Assembly: GCF_905171775.1 (NCBI RefSeq)
Contig: NC_053492.1
Span: forward strand, 294,581,434 to 294,645,433
DNA length: 64,000 nucleotides
Source: Rana temporaria
Taxonomy: Eukaryota; Chordata; Amphibia; Anura; Ranidae
Direction: 5' to 3'
Made by a program: the position numbers and the translations under genes. This document shows, piece by piece, positions 44,636 to 55,817 of this stretch. Under the pieces are notes generated by a model, which was not told where the DNA came from, searched no databases, and saw only the letters and a list, made by a program, of their open reading frames with translations. How positions within the stretch are numbered: position 1 is the stretch's first letter; each line of letters begins with the position of its first letter.

Positions 44636-45590
44636 CCACTTGCTTACTGGGCACATATACCCCCTTCCTGCCCAGGCGAAATTTTAGCTTTCGGCACTGC
44701 GTCGCTTTAACCAACAATTGCACGGTCGTGCGACGTGGCTCCCAAACAAAATTGTCCTTTTTTCCCACAAATAAAGCTTTCTTTTGGTGATATTTGATCA
44801 CCTCTGCATTTTTTATTTTTTGCGCTATAAACAAAAAAAAAAGAGTGACAATTTTGAAAAAAACACAATATTTTTTCCTTTTTGCTATAATAAATATCCC
44901 AATTCTTTTAAAAAAAAACGATTTTTTTTCTCAGTTTAGGCCGATACGTATTCTTCTACATATTTTTGGTAAACAAATAAAAAATAATAAGCATATAGTG
45001 ATTGCTTTGTGCAAAATTTATAGCGCCTACAAAATAGGGGACAGAATTATGACATTTTTTTTATTATTATTTTTTTTACTAGTAATGGCGGCGATCTGCG
45101 ACATTATGGCGGACACATCGGACACTTTTGACACATTTTTGGGACCATTCACATTTATACAGCGATCAGTGCTATAAATATGCACTGATTACTGTATAAA
45201 TGTGACTGTCAGGAAAGGGGTTAACACTAGGGGGCGAGGAAGGGGTTAAATGTGTTCCCTACTAGTGATTCTAACTGTGGGGGAAGGGGACTCACTGGGG
45301 GAGGCAACCGATCTGTGTGCCTATATACAAGGGACAAAGCATCTGTCTCCTCTCTCTGACAGGACGTGGATCTGTGTATTTACGTATTTAAGTCCTTGCC
45401 TGTGTAACGGCCGATCGCGGGTGCCTGGTGGACATCGCGGCCTCCAGGCACGTGCATCTGCATCTCAGTGACGCAGTGGGCGCGCGCGCCCCCCAGTGGC
45501 CGGAGGAGCCGAGGACGTCAACAGACGTCCTCCCGGCATTTGAGAGCCACCTTATGGCCGTCATTTGTCTATGGCCCCAGTTCCAAGTGG
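44636..45590 (+). mobile_element. TTAA-type element, CCACTTG ends (955 bp)
   Basis: TTAA at 44632-44635 and 45591-45594; ends ccacttgcttactgggc and the inverted ggccccagttccaagtgg. An inverted, interrupted copy lies at about 58290-60902 and a fragment at 35518. The contained frames (e.g. 44794-45177) are low-complexity and not coding. 44335-44631 before it has only a G-run near 44380. Confidence 0.9.
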
Positions 45591-45805
45591 TTAATGAAAT
45601 GGCACTCAACATTTCTTCATTGGTCTAGAATGGGGTTTTATTTTTGTACCCACTTTAGCTTGTGATATGTTGTAAAGGCTGCTCGATTGAAATCATAGAA
45701 GCAAAAGTATTACATAGTTGTAACCAGTGACAATGTAACAACTGTTAAGACAATCGTTGAAGCAAAAGGCAATGGTAGCAGCTCCTACTTACAGATACTG
45801 TATAC

Positions 45806-46932
45806 CAGGGGTGTCCAAACTTTTTTTAAAGAGGGCCAGATTTGATGAAGTGAACATGCGTGAGGGCCGGCCATTTTGCCTAACATTCTTTGAACCATTA
45901 AAATGCAGTCTAAGGCCCCGTACACACGACCAGTTTCCTCGGCAGAATTCAGCTTCCGACCGAGTTTCTGGCTGAATTCTGCCGAGGAAACTGGTCGTGT
46001 GTACACTTTCGGCCGAGGAAGCCGACGAGGAGCTTGACGAGGAAATAGAGAACATGTTCTCTATTTCCTCGTTGTTCTATGGGAGCTCTCGTCCCGCCGA
46101 GCTCCTCGGCGGCTTCAGGGCTGAACTGGCCGAGGAACTCGATGTGTTTGGCACGTCGAGTTCCTCGGCCGTGTGTACGAGGCCTAAGTGTGTTCATCCG
46201 AGCACTAATACACTGCTCAACAAGAATTCTCTTGCCTTTGTGGCTGTGTGTGGTGAAGAGATGAGCTTGGCCGTGTTATTTGGATATACCGTATTGATAT
46301 TTATCGGCGTATAACACACACCTTCCCTTTAAGAGGGAAGTTTCAGGAAAAAACTTACATTTTAAATAACTGTGAAGCAAAATAAGTGTCAGTGTCCATC
46401 AATGCAGTCTAATCAGAGCCCATCTGCAGCCTCACCATTGCCATAAATGCAGCCTCACCGTTGCCATGAATACTGCTCACCATTGCCATGAATGCAACCT
46501 TGCCATTGCAATGAATACAGCCTAACCATTGCCATCACTGCAGCCTGATTGATGCCCATCTGCAGCCTCGGAGGGGACAGGCAGGGTGGCAGGATGACCG
46601 CCAACAGATTACATTAGAATCTCCTGTTTACATGGCGGCCTCTTTAATACAGTCCCGCCTCCTATAATAGACAGAACAGTTAGGAGACCCAGGAGACAGG
46701 ACTTCCAATTACAGACGCCGCCGAGTAAACAGGAGATTCTCCTGTATGTAATCTGATGGTGCTCGTCCCGCCCCCTTCCTGTCCTGTCCGAGGCAGCGCT
46801 GATAAATACAGTATATATCTTTTGTGGCCCTGGGGGCCACAAAAGATATGTATGTCCAAATTACCAGGGGGGCCACATTAAACCGGAACGCGGGCCGCAA
46901 TTGGCCCGTGGGCCGGACTTTGGACTTGACTG
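45806..46932. mobile_element. hAT-like (Charlie-type) element, 8-bp TSD (1127 bp)
   Basis: Ends caggggtgtccaaactttt and ccggactttggacttgactg; exact 8-bp TSD ctgtatac (45798-45805, 46933-46940). Subterminal gagggccagatttgatgaag and cgcgggccgcaattggccc are typical of this type. A 271-bp Harbinger MITE is nested at 45914-46184; a hairpin ttttgtggccctgggggcc sits at about 46820. Confidence 0.93.
45914..46184 (+). mobile_element. 271-bp Harbinger-like foldback MITE, TAA TSD
   Basis: Starts ggccccgtacacacgacc and ends gtgtgtacgaggcc; TAA at 45911-45913 and 46185-46187. Identical length to 19669-19939, with the same central tagagaacatgttctcta. Confidence 0.95.
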
Positions 46933-46940
46933 CTGTATAC

Positions 46941-47242
46941 TATGCAAGGGGTCCTTTCTCATGGACAGCATCCTTTCCGATCAGCAGGAAATACATAAAC
47001 AGATCCCTGGCTGACTCACAACACAATGGAATGAATGGAACTTTTGTGTCTGTTCAGTTTTTTCCTCCACTGGCTTCTTAGGTCCCTTTCAAACTTTTAT
47101 CTGTCATGGTAAGTTGGAAAATGGAAACGCACACAAACCTATTATTTATTTTATATTTTGTTTTGTACGTAGGTGGACTTGGAGATAGTTGGATGGAAAC
47201 AGATTTCCTTCTCTTTATATCTGGTTAACCATAAACTAAAAC
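46941..47242. other. Intergenic, no gene recognised
   Basis: Short repeat-poor gap between two mobile elements. Confidence 0.35.
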
Positions 47243-47245
47243 TAT

Positions 47246-47516
47246 GGCCCCGTACACACGACCGAGTTTCTCGGCAGAATTCAGCCAGAAACTCGGTCGG
47301 AGCTGGATTCTGCCGAGAAACTCGGCCGTGTGTACACTTTTCAGCGAGGAACCCGTCGAGGAACTCGTCGGGCCGAAAAGAGAACATGTTCTCTATTTCC
47401 TCGTTGTTCAGGGAGGAAAGTCGGCCCGCCGAGCTCCTCGGCGGCTTCCACACTGAACTCGCCGAGGAACTCAATGTGTTTGGCACGTCAAGTTCCTCGG
47501 TTGTGTGTACGGGGCC
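47246..47516 (+). mobile_element. 271-bp Harbinger-like foldback MITE
   Basis: Starts ggccccgtacacacgaccg, ends ttgtgtgtacggggcc; flanks TAT and TAA (one-base-diverged target). Third full copy of the 271-bp subfamily. Confidence 0.92.
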
Positions 47517-47707
47517 TAAGTTTCTTCTGTTCAGATCAGCCTGAAAAACTTACAGGCTGATTTGATCAGAAAGTTTATCCGAAAGGATGGCATGACTAAC
47601 ATTATTGACAAAGTTTTGATGGCCTTATATTTTGTTATTATTACAACACTGTTTCCCGTAAATGTTAACTCTGAGTATCTATTGTAGATTAGAAGATTAC
47701 ACCCTTA

Positions 47708-48075
47708 AGACTCGTAAACAAGATGAGAATATTGGGCGAATGATCGACCATTTTTTTCCCCTTTTGCATGCTAGTCTCATATCGAGACTGGAGAGGTTAC
47801 TAAAGTTCTGAAAATTCTCGTACGACAGAATTCAACTTCGGAAGTGATGTAATGTGTTGTATTGTATTCTATTCTTTCATTTCTGTGGTCTTGGTCTTCC
47901 AATTCTTTTTGGATGAATACTGCGCTGATTAAATAAAAATTGTAGGTTCTGGTTTCGTACGAGAAAATTTTCGTGTTTGTCCCTTCAGAGAATTTCGCAC
48001 AAACTGTCGCGCTCTCGTACAATCGCTTCAAATGCGGTATTTTTTAGTCCGATTTTCTGATTGTGTGTTCTAGGC
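47708..48075. mobile_element. Decayed relative of the 35900-36271 MITE
   Basis: Shares cgtacgacagaattcaactt and tttcgtacgagaaaattttc with the 36-kb copy. Ends are eroded (agactcgtaaacaagat; ctgattgtgtgttctaggc). Confidence 0.7.
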
Positions 48076-49339
48076 TTGTGCTCAATGCATAAGGCACATA
48101 TATTGTATTCTATCCACTGAATTCAAATTTCCTCCCACTTTTTACTCTTTGTGATTGAAATTGTCAGAGAAGAAAAACAAGGTACTTGAGGTTCCATAAA
48201 AGAAAAGTTTATAGGTGTTCTTTGTGTTATTTTTAGGCCTGCGAGCAGAAAATTAGGTTTGGGAACAATTATACTCTCCTGCCATTACCTCAAATAAATT
48301 ATTCAGAATCACAAAAGCTCCATATTTTGGATTTTTTTTAAAGCCATTTGGTTCTGACTAATAACTGAAGCATTTCATATAAGTTTGTCTCATATGTTTT
48401 ATTACTGAAATGTCAAATATATGTCTGATTGGTTCTGCAGAACACATTTATCATGGCGTAATTAAAATCTAACTGTAACCTAGAAGGACCTATGAGGGTA
48501 GGGCTTACACTGCTGATTTATTTTTTAAAACAGAACTCTATTCTCATCTGTTTCTGTCCTATCTGCTTCTCCCCTTGGTGCTCAGTGGAAAACTGTGTGG
48601 CTCTTTAATTCTATCCCCCTCCCCACTGTGTCGCTCCAAATTTTCATTGAGGGGAATTGCAGCTGGCACACTACCTGTATGCAGATGTCCAGCCTGCCAC
48701 AAGACCTGGTGACTGTCTGACATGCCCCCTAGGCTTTAGAGGGTTTTATTTACTGCTGCTGTGTTCTTTATGGTGCACACAGCTTCCACTGTGCCAGTGC
48801 TAGTCAAATAACTATTTAATCTCTAATGCTAGCCCTTAGTTAAAATGACACTAATCGATATAGTACATAGTTCTAGTCCATGTTAGGCGTGACCAAGAGA
48901 GGGTGGCTGCATTCCTACATACAACGGGAACGAGAATGAATGTAGTCACTAGGGTTGCCACCTTTTCTTCAAGCTCCGAGCACTTTAGGGCCTGGGGCAC
49001 CTTTGGGTGCCCCAAGGAGGGTAGTAATGCGGTGCGCATAGCGTGCCACAGCAAACAGTGCATGTGGCTAAATTGTTCTTGCTGGCATCATCGCCCTGCC
49101 ACCCAGTGATGTCGAACCTGCCCCCAGACAGCCACCCACGGCTCCCGGACAGCAGCAGATTTGTGTGTGATTAATTTGGTTACTTGGGGAGCCACAGCCC
49201 AGTCTGAATAATGTGTCCGGGTTTCAGTCTGCCTGACAGGTGGCAACCCTAGTAGCCGCCCTCTAACAGGAAGTGAGGTCACAGCAGCAACAAATTGGAG
49301 CTTTGGAGAAGGCTGGGCGCCTTGGCCTGCATTTGCCGG
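48076..49339. other. Intergenic, no gene recognised
   Basis: Mixed-composition DNA. About 48950-49250 includes agggttgccaccttttcttc and its rough mirror ggtggcaaccct, probably the ends of a short dispersed element (about 48951-49250). No gene. Confidence 0.4.
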
Positions 49340-49860
49340 TGTGTAAGCCGATCGGGCGTATAAGGCGACCTCCCAATTTTACAGGTTTTTAAGATTTTTT
49401 GCTTGTACTCACCGTATAAGACGACCCTCCTTCCGAGGCTTACAACGCTTCATATTTCTTCCTTCTGGAGCCATATTCTTCTTCATTCTTGCTGGAGCTG
49501 GAGCCATATTCTTCTTCCTTCTTGCTGGAGCCAATCACGGCGAGCGATATAATCTATTAATGAATACAAAGCCTGCTTGGATTGGCAGAGGCTGTAACAT
49601 CATCAGCCCACGCCTCTCTGACTCTCAAAGCCAATCCGAGCAGGCTACTGTATGTAGCCTGCTCAGAATGGCAGAGGTTGTTACTCCAATCCGAGCAGGC
49701 TCTGTATTCATTTGAATACATTGCTCACCGGGATTGGCTAAGCGGTATATACTGTATGTAGCCGAAGCTACATACAGTATTACCACACATCCAGCAGGCA
49801 TTCAAGCAGCTGACCCGGCGTATAAGACGACCCCTGCTTTTTGGCCAGTTTTTTTAAGTG
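49340..49860. repeat. Dispersed repeat with GCGTATAAGACGACC ends
   Basis: Words gggcgtataaggcgacctcc (49354) and ggcgtataagacgacccctg (49817) bracket an interior with two aggctactgtatgtagcctg-type hairpins. A related cggcgtataacacacacc occurs at 46303. Class not determined. Confidence 0.55.
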
Positions 49861-49862
49861 TT

Positions 49863-50035
49863 AGGCCTCGTACAGACGAGCGGACTGTCCGCTCGAGATT
49901 TCTGTCTAATGGTTGTACACACCATCAGACAGAAATCCGCGCGTACACGATACGCTGAGAGCGCTGACCGGATTGTTCTGGCAGGGGACTGTCCCCAGTC
50001 AGAACACAATAGAACAGCAGATCGCTGCACTAACA
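49863..50035. mobile_element. Left part of a Harbinger-like MITE
   Basis: Starts ggcctcgtacagacgagcgg after TTA; contains the hairpin atggttgtacacaccat. The right terminus is missing. Related to 16960-17142. A further small hairpin repeat follows at about 50215-50340. Confidence 0.65.
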
Positions 50036-50378
50036 TCAGGTACTTAGTACAGTGGCTCCTCCGGAGCTGTCAGTATTTTTTGGGGCTTTTCCCCTCTATT
50101 TTCACCTGATAATCTGGCCAGTAACACACCTCCTGTATTAGAGTGCCCCCACTCTGGATTAGGGAGAAACAGACACCTTTGGATAGCAGTCTGGGGGTAC
50201 AGATTTAACAACACTAAATCTGGCCATAAATGGATTGAATTTTGCCCATTTTAGAAGGGACCGCCCAAATTTTGATCCTTCTATGGCCGTTCCCGCTAGA
50301 GAGAAGCTGATCTAGAGATTGGCTTCTCTCAAATGGTATTTCAGTCCCTGTTAGTGCAACTGAAGCAAAAAATCAACT

Positions 50379-52060
50379 ATGGGTGGCAAGGCACTGTCAA
50401 AATATCTCTGGGATAAAGCTGTGGACAGGCACAAGTCAGGAGAGGGATGCAAAGGAATTTCAAAGGCTTTATCAATGCCTAGAAGTACAGTGAAGTATAT
50501 TATTAATATGTTGAAGTTATTTGGTACAACACAGACCCTCCCTGGATCAGGACGTCACGTTGGGGGGCTACCAAGAGGCCTACAGCAACTCTGAAGCAGT
50601 TGCACCAATTTATGACAAAGAGTGGTCGTTGTGTGCATGTGATAACAATATTACAAATTCTCCACAAATGTGGCTTGTATGGGAAGTTTGCAATAAAAAA
50701 GCCACGCCTCAAGAAAGGCCACATGCAGTCATGACTGAGCATTGCCAAAACGCACCTTGAATATTCTGAGGCCACATGGAAAAAGATGTTATTTTAAGAT
50801 GAAACTAAAATTGTATTATTTGGCATCAACACCAAACTATATGTCTGGCAAGAAATCCAGAACAGCTCACCATCCAAATAACCCCATTTCTACAGTAAAG
50901 CATAGAGGTGGTAATATCCTTTTATGGTGGTGTTTCTCAAATTCTTGAGGAAAATCTGCTGCCCTCTGCCACAGAGTTGTCAGTGGGAAAAGGTTTACCA
51001 TCTAATATGACAACAACCCAAAGCATTCAGCAAAAATGACCACACAGTGGTTGAAGGAGAAAAAGGTGAATGTCCTTCCATGGTCTAGTCAGAGCCCAGA
51101 CTTAAACCCCACTGAAAATCTGTGGAATGACTGGAAGACGGCAGTCCACAAACGGTCACCATTAAAATTAACTGAACTTGAGCAGTTCTTCAAGGAAGAG
51201 TGTGCAAATATTGCAAAGTCTAGGGCCCAAATTCACGTCCAGCGGCGTATCCGATTTACGTTACGCCGCCGCAACTTAGACGGGCAAGTGCTGTATTCTC
51301 AAAGCACTTGCTCCGTAAGTTGCGGCGGCGTAGCGTAAATCGGCCGGCGTAAGTCCACCTAATTCAAATTTGTATCAGGGGGGCGTGTTTTATGTAAAAC
51401 TACTGTGACCCGACGTGATTGACGTTTTTGCAGAACGCATGCGCCGTCCGTGGAATTTCCCAGTGTGCATTGCTCCAAAGACGCCGCAAGGACGTCATTG
51501 GTTTCGACGTGAACGTAAATGACGTCCAGCCCCATTCACGGACGACTTACGCAAACGACGTAGCTTTTTCAAATTTCGACGTGGGAACGACGGCCATACT
51601 TAACATTGGCTGCGCCTCATATAGCAGGGGCAACTTTACGCCGGGAAAAGCCTAACGTAAACGTCGTAACTTTACTGCGTCGGCCGCGTGTACGTTCGGG
51701 AATTGGCGTATCTAGCTAATTTGCATACTCGACGTGGAATTCGACGAAAGCGCCACCTAGCGGTAAAAAAAAAATGCAGTTAAGATCCGACGGCGTAAGA
51801 GACTTACGCCTGTCGGATCTAATGGATATCTATGCGTAACTGATTCTAAGAATCAGGCGCATAGATACGACGGGTCGGATTCGGACTTACGACGGCGTAC
51901 ATGGTGCTACGCCGTCGTAAGTCCTCTGAGAATCCGGGCCTTGATGTGCAAAGTTAGTAGAAACATATCCCAACAGACTAAATGCTGTAATTAAAGCAAA
52001 AGGTGGTTCAACAAAATACTGACACAAGAGGGTGATCCTTTTTCCAACTCATTAATTCAT
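50379..52060 (+). pseudogene. Tc1-like transposase relic (DD34E-type), split by a MITE
   Basis: Frames in order match a Tc1 transposase: GGKALSKYLWDKAVDRHKSG (from 50379) is the N-terminal helix-turn-helix. PWSSQSPDLNPTENLWNDWK (about 51076-51135) is the catalytic glutamate region, followed by LTELEQFFKEECANIAKS. The middle holds several stops and frameshifts, and the 741-bp-type MITE (51223-51940) interrupts the C-terminal codons, which resume as gatgtgcaaagttagtag. The element is much older than the DD37E copy at 30.5 kb. I cannot define TIRs. Confidence 0.8.
51223..51940. mobile_element. MITE of the GGCCCAGATTCAG family nested in the Tc1 relic
   Basis: Starts gggcccaaattcacgtcc and ends gagaatccgggcc; core words attgacgtttttgcagaacg and gtgaacgtaaatgacgtc. 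TSD unclear. More diverged than the other copies. Confidence 0.82.
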
Positions 52061-52620
52061 TTTTTTTTCTTTACATGTTGATGTTATATCTTATTACTTG
52101 GATTTTATAATAAATACAGCTGGATAAAACTAAAACTGTGTCTGTCTTCATTTCAGCCCTCAAAGGGGCTAATTCTTTTCTATACCCGCTGTATGTCCAG
52201 CTTAACAAACTGAAGCTAAACTCCAGCTAACACTTTTTAGGAAGTTATAGTAAAAAAAAAATTCCTTTTGAAATAAGGATTTCACATAAGTAAATAAAAG
52301 CTCACCATTTTAGGCACCCCCGTCAGTGTTAAATGCTACATCTGCAGGACAGCTTGTTCTGTTGAAAGATAACAGACTTACTGGCAGGATCACTAGGTGA
52401 AAATAAAAATAAGAAAGTCTAAAAAAGAAAACAAATGCAGCCATCACATCTATGAATTGGTAAGCTGCAGTAAAATAAATGTTTGCTTTTGCGTTTAATA
52501 CTGCTTTAACTTATAACCTAACACTAAAATGAGACACCTAACAGTAACCATAATTTCTTTGGGCAGAATGAGAACATAGGGGGCTATGTTGAGGACGCAA
52601 TATGAGAACAAGGAAACAAT
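52061..52620. other. Intergenic, no gene recognised
   Basis: AT-rich, no repeat border or coding signal. Confidence 0.35.
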
Positions 52621-52623
52621 TTA

Positions 52624-53199
52624 GGCCCAGATCCACGAAGAAGTTACGTCGGCGTATCTATTGATACGCCGCGTAACTTCTAGGATGCTCCGGCGTATAT
52701 CTTTGTTTTGTATCCACAAAACAAGATACGCCTGAAGCTGGGCTAGATCCGACTGACGTACGTCTTAGTACGCTGTCGGATCTAAGGTGCATATTTACGA
52801 TGGCCGATAGGTGGCGCTTCCGTTGATTTCTGCGTCGAGTATGCAAATTAGCTAGATATGCCAATCCACAAACGTACGTCCGCCCGGCGCATTTTTTTAC
52901 GTCGTTTACGTAAGGCTTTCTGGGTCTCTGCCAGGTATACGGGACTGGGCAGAGACTCACAGTGCCGTACGAAAAAAGCGTCATTTACGTGGGGTCAAGC
53001 TTATTTTACATAAAACACGCCCCCCTGTTCATCATTTGAATTCCGCGCCCTTACGCCGGGAGATTTACGCTACACCGCCGTAACTTTAGAGGCAAGTGCT
53101 TTGTGAATACAGCACTTGCCTCTCAAAGTAGCGGCGGCGTAGCGTAACTACGATACGCTACGCCTGCCTAAAATTACGCCGCGTTACGTGGATCTGGCC
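52624..53199. mobile_element. MITE of the GGCCCAGATCCACG family (576 bp)
   Basis: Ends ggcccagatccacgaag and cgtggatctggcc; flanks TTA and TGA. Core cgcatttttttacgtcgttt. A shorter relative of 42898-43638. Confidence 0.85.
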
Positions 53200-54008
53200 T
53201 GAACTCTTTAGACACATGTACTTTGAGCTACTGTATAATATAAGTGTTTTTTTTGCTAGCACTGCCCTTTTAGACCTTATCTGCCATATAAACAGCCGTT
53301 TTATAGCTGAAAACAAACTCTTATGTTATAATGCATTCAATATTCATTTACTTTGTATAACCTGCATCTGTCACTTGGATTGGTACATTTCATGTAATAG
53401 CTTTTGGCACCGTACAGTTAGTATGACCACTAGCAGTCCATTATTTCTTTAGCAAATCTTCATTTGTTTTTTACACTAAGCAAAGTCCAAGGTCTGTGCA
53501 GCAAATTAATCAGGATTTACGTAAGAACATGAGTAATTGGTAATGTCACAGCTGCCCTGTCATTCCTGAGTCCTCCCTTGTCCTTGTTTCTCCTATCTAC
53601 TTATTACTTAGCTGTGGGCCCGAAACATTTTACTTTGCTGGAAATAAACAAATTCTTTATTTAATTTTTTTTTACAGAAAATCCTTTTTTTAAGACTCAA
53701 AGCGGATATAACGACATATAGCAATTAAAAAAATAAAATCCATCTGTTATAATCATAGTATACTAATGTTGCACTCAGCCTGGTAAATTGCGCCACTATT
53801 GTTCATATTTTATGAAAAAACAAAACCTTACATTCCTCCTGTTTGGGCATTCCCAGTTTTCTTGTGGGCAGGCGAAGCCCACAAGGATACATTTCCGGGA
53901 TACAGTGCTGCTGAATAACCAGCATGCGCCGCCCGTTCTCACGCATGCGCAGTAAGCACAACTGCTGTGCATGCGCAGTAAACTTGTCAGGTTGCCATCC
54001 CAACGGGC
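53200..54008. other. Intergenic, possible tiny retroelement relic at 53600-53680
   Basis: At 53609-53655 ctgtgggcccGAAACattttac is followed by ggaaataaacaaattctt, in outline like the ribozyme-box-plus-AATAAA order of the other units but too short to call. 53900-53985 has paired cgcatgcgc words. No gene. Confidence 0.3.
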
Positions 54009-54024
54009 GTCGTAGTTGGAAGTG

Positions 54025-55212
54025 TATAGAAAAAACAAAAATGTGGCGCTGATGAAAATTATAAAACAAAATCCATATGATGAGACAATTGCAAGTAGTA
54101 AAAAAGCCAAAGTCCACAGTAGAACCAGATATCTGAAGCGGGTGAGAGACAACAAAGTATAGATTCTTTAGACCGTGAAGATGGATATAGAAGTCTGCTT
54201 ACCAGATGTAGAGACCTGAATAGGTGTACACCTATCAAGTCATACAGGCTTTTAGGTAACTGAGAACCTGGTGTCGTCTGCTGGTGGAAAGGGATATAGA
54301 ATCCAATGAACCTTCCTCCTGAGTGTTTGTTGATTAGCCGAAAACCATGTAGAAATCTCAGACACGAGAATCGATGATTGACCAAAAGGAAAGTAAAACA
54401 CACATAGCGTGATACTGCATATGGGTGAAATTTATTTTGAGGAAATAAAAATTTTACACTCACGTGTGACCGGAGGTAATATAAGCGCTTGTACAATAAG
54501 AAGGCAGAAAGGGTCAGTGTCTTCTCCCGACGCGTATCGTTCAATAGAACATCGTCTTGGGGCGCCAAGACGATGTTCTATTGAACGATACGCGTCGGGA
54601 GAAGACACTGACCCTTTCTGCCTTCTTATTGTACAAGCGCTTATATTACCTCCGGTCACACGTGAGTGTAAAATTTTTATTTCCTCAAAATAAATTTCAC
54701 CCATATGCAGTATCACGCTATGTGTGTTTTACTTTCCTTTTGGTCAATCATCGATTCTCGTGTCTGAGATTTCTACATGGTTTTCGGCTAATCAACAAAC
54801 ACTCAGGAGGAAGGTTCATTGGATTCTATATCCCTTTCCACCAGCAGACGACACCAGGTTCTCAGTTACCTAAAAGCCTGTATGACTTGATAGGTGTACA
54901 CCTATTCAGGTCTCTACATCTGGTAAGCAGACTTCTATATCCATCTTCACGGTCTAAAGAATCTATACTTTGTTGTCTCTCACCCGCTTCAGATATCTGG
55001 TTCTACTGTGGACTTTGGCTTTTTTACTACTTGCAATTGTCTCATCATATGGATTTTGTTTTATAATTTTCATCAGCGCCACATTTTTGTTTTTTCTATG
55101 TTCTATTTGTGACAAAAAGTGATCTATTTTTTGTTGTGTTGGCTGCTTAGTTTAGGATTACTTTGGCAGCGCATTACCACATAGACGCTTCTTGTGTCTA
55201 TATTTTTTCCTT
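54025..55212. mobile_element. Head-to-head palindromic hammerhead-headed retroelement, 16-bp TSD
   Basis: Arms 54026-54560 and 54565-55099 (535 bp each) appear perfectly complementary around a 4-bp centre ggcg (54561-54564). Peptides read from both strands of the arms are identical. A unique tail (55100-55212, ending tctatattttttcctt) follows the right arm only. The 16-bp word gtcgtagttggaagtg flanks the whole (54009-54024, 55213-55228). Each arm, read outward from the centre, starts with a ribozyme-like motif, passes gtgagtgtaaaatttttatt and aataaatttc, and ends cagcgccacatttttgtttt. It is therefore two complete units joined at their 5' ends. The 169-codon frames inside are not genes. Confidence 0.9.
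54565..54602 (+). ncRNA. Degenerate hammerhead-like motif (also mirrored at 54523-54560)
   Basis: AAGACGA (54567-54573; consensus CTGANGA) is followed by hairpin gttc-tatt-gaac, GATAC (54587-54591; consensus GAAAC), cgcGTC (54594-54596), then ggg. Three core positions differ, so activity is unlikely. Position and stem layout agree with the motifs at 27.2 and 32.1 kb. Confidence 0.45.
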
Positions 55213-55452
55213 GTCGTAGTTGGAAGTGCCCGTCCCGTTGACACGATGATAGCCCTCGGCGCTCCTGGGAAAAAATGACACACATCTTCCAGGAGCAATA
55301 GCGAGCACAGGCGAGCACAGGCGCAGAGGAAAAATTAGGTCAATCACCGTGGAGAGGAAGTGGCAGATTACAAGGGACTGGCCTGCATAGCAACAGTGCA
55401 GAAGGGGTGAGTAAAAGAAAAAAAAGTTCCAAATGTTGTTGCTGAAGTTTAA

Positions 55453-55545
55453 AGTGGTTGTAAACCCACCGCTGCAGGGCCTTCGATCTGAGGTAAGTAA
55501 TACATAATGAGTTAGTTCGTTTTTTTTTAAGGGTTTACAACCACT
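55453..55545. mobile_element. Very short TTAA-type MITE (93 bp)
   Basis: TTAA at 55449-55452 and 55546-55549; TIRs agtggttgtaaaccc and gggtttacaaccact. A deletion derivative of the family at 40919-42140. The gap 55229-55448 has nothing recognised. Confidence 0.92.
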
Positions 55546-55817
55546 TTAATGCTGTTTTCTGCTATACAGTAAATTTTATGGGTGGAACTCCACTTTAACT
55601 CTACTTGTTCACACTCTGCATGCTTTAAGCTGTTAAGTACCTTTTTTGATTGATTGTTATAATGGGTTGCACCAGCGTGCAAATGCCTGGTGTGCCCAAT
55701 GGCCAGTCAGGGCCTGTACAATGCTATTTGTAATTGTAGAACCTGGTTACTTCCAAGTACCGGTGCTATTAAAATTTAGAGGGCGATCAGAGTTTTAGTA
55801 GACTCTGATCCAAATTG

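Noticed and set aside
44794..45177. 127-codon frame with a hydrophobic, phenylalanine-rich product
   Set aside because: It lies inside the TTAA-CCACTTG element and reflects T-rich low complexity; the inverted copy at 59-61 kb does not keep it open.
54059..55066. Identical 169-codon frames on opposite strands
   Set aside because: They are the same DNA read from the two arms of a palindrome; no protein family resemblance, and the DNA is explained as a retroelement unit.
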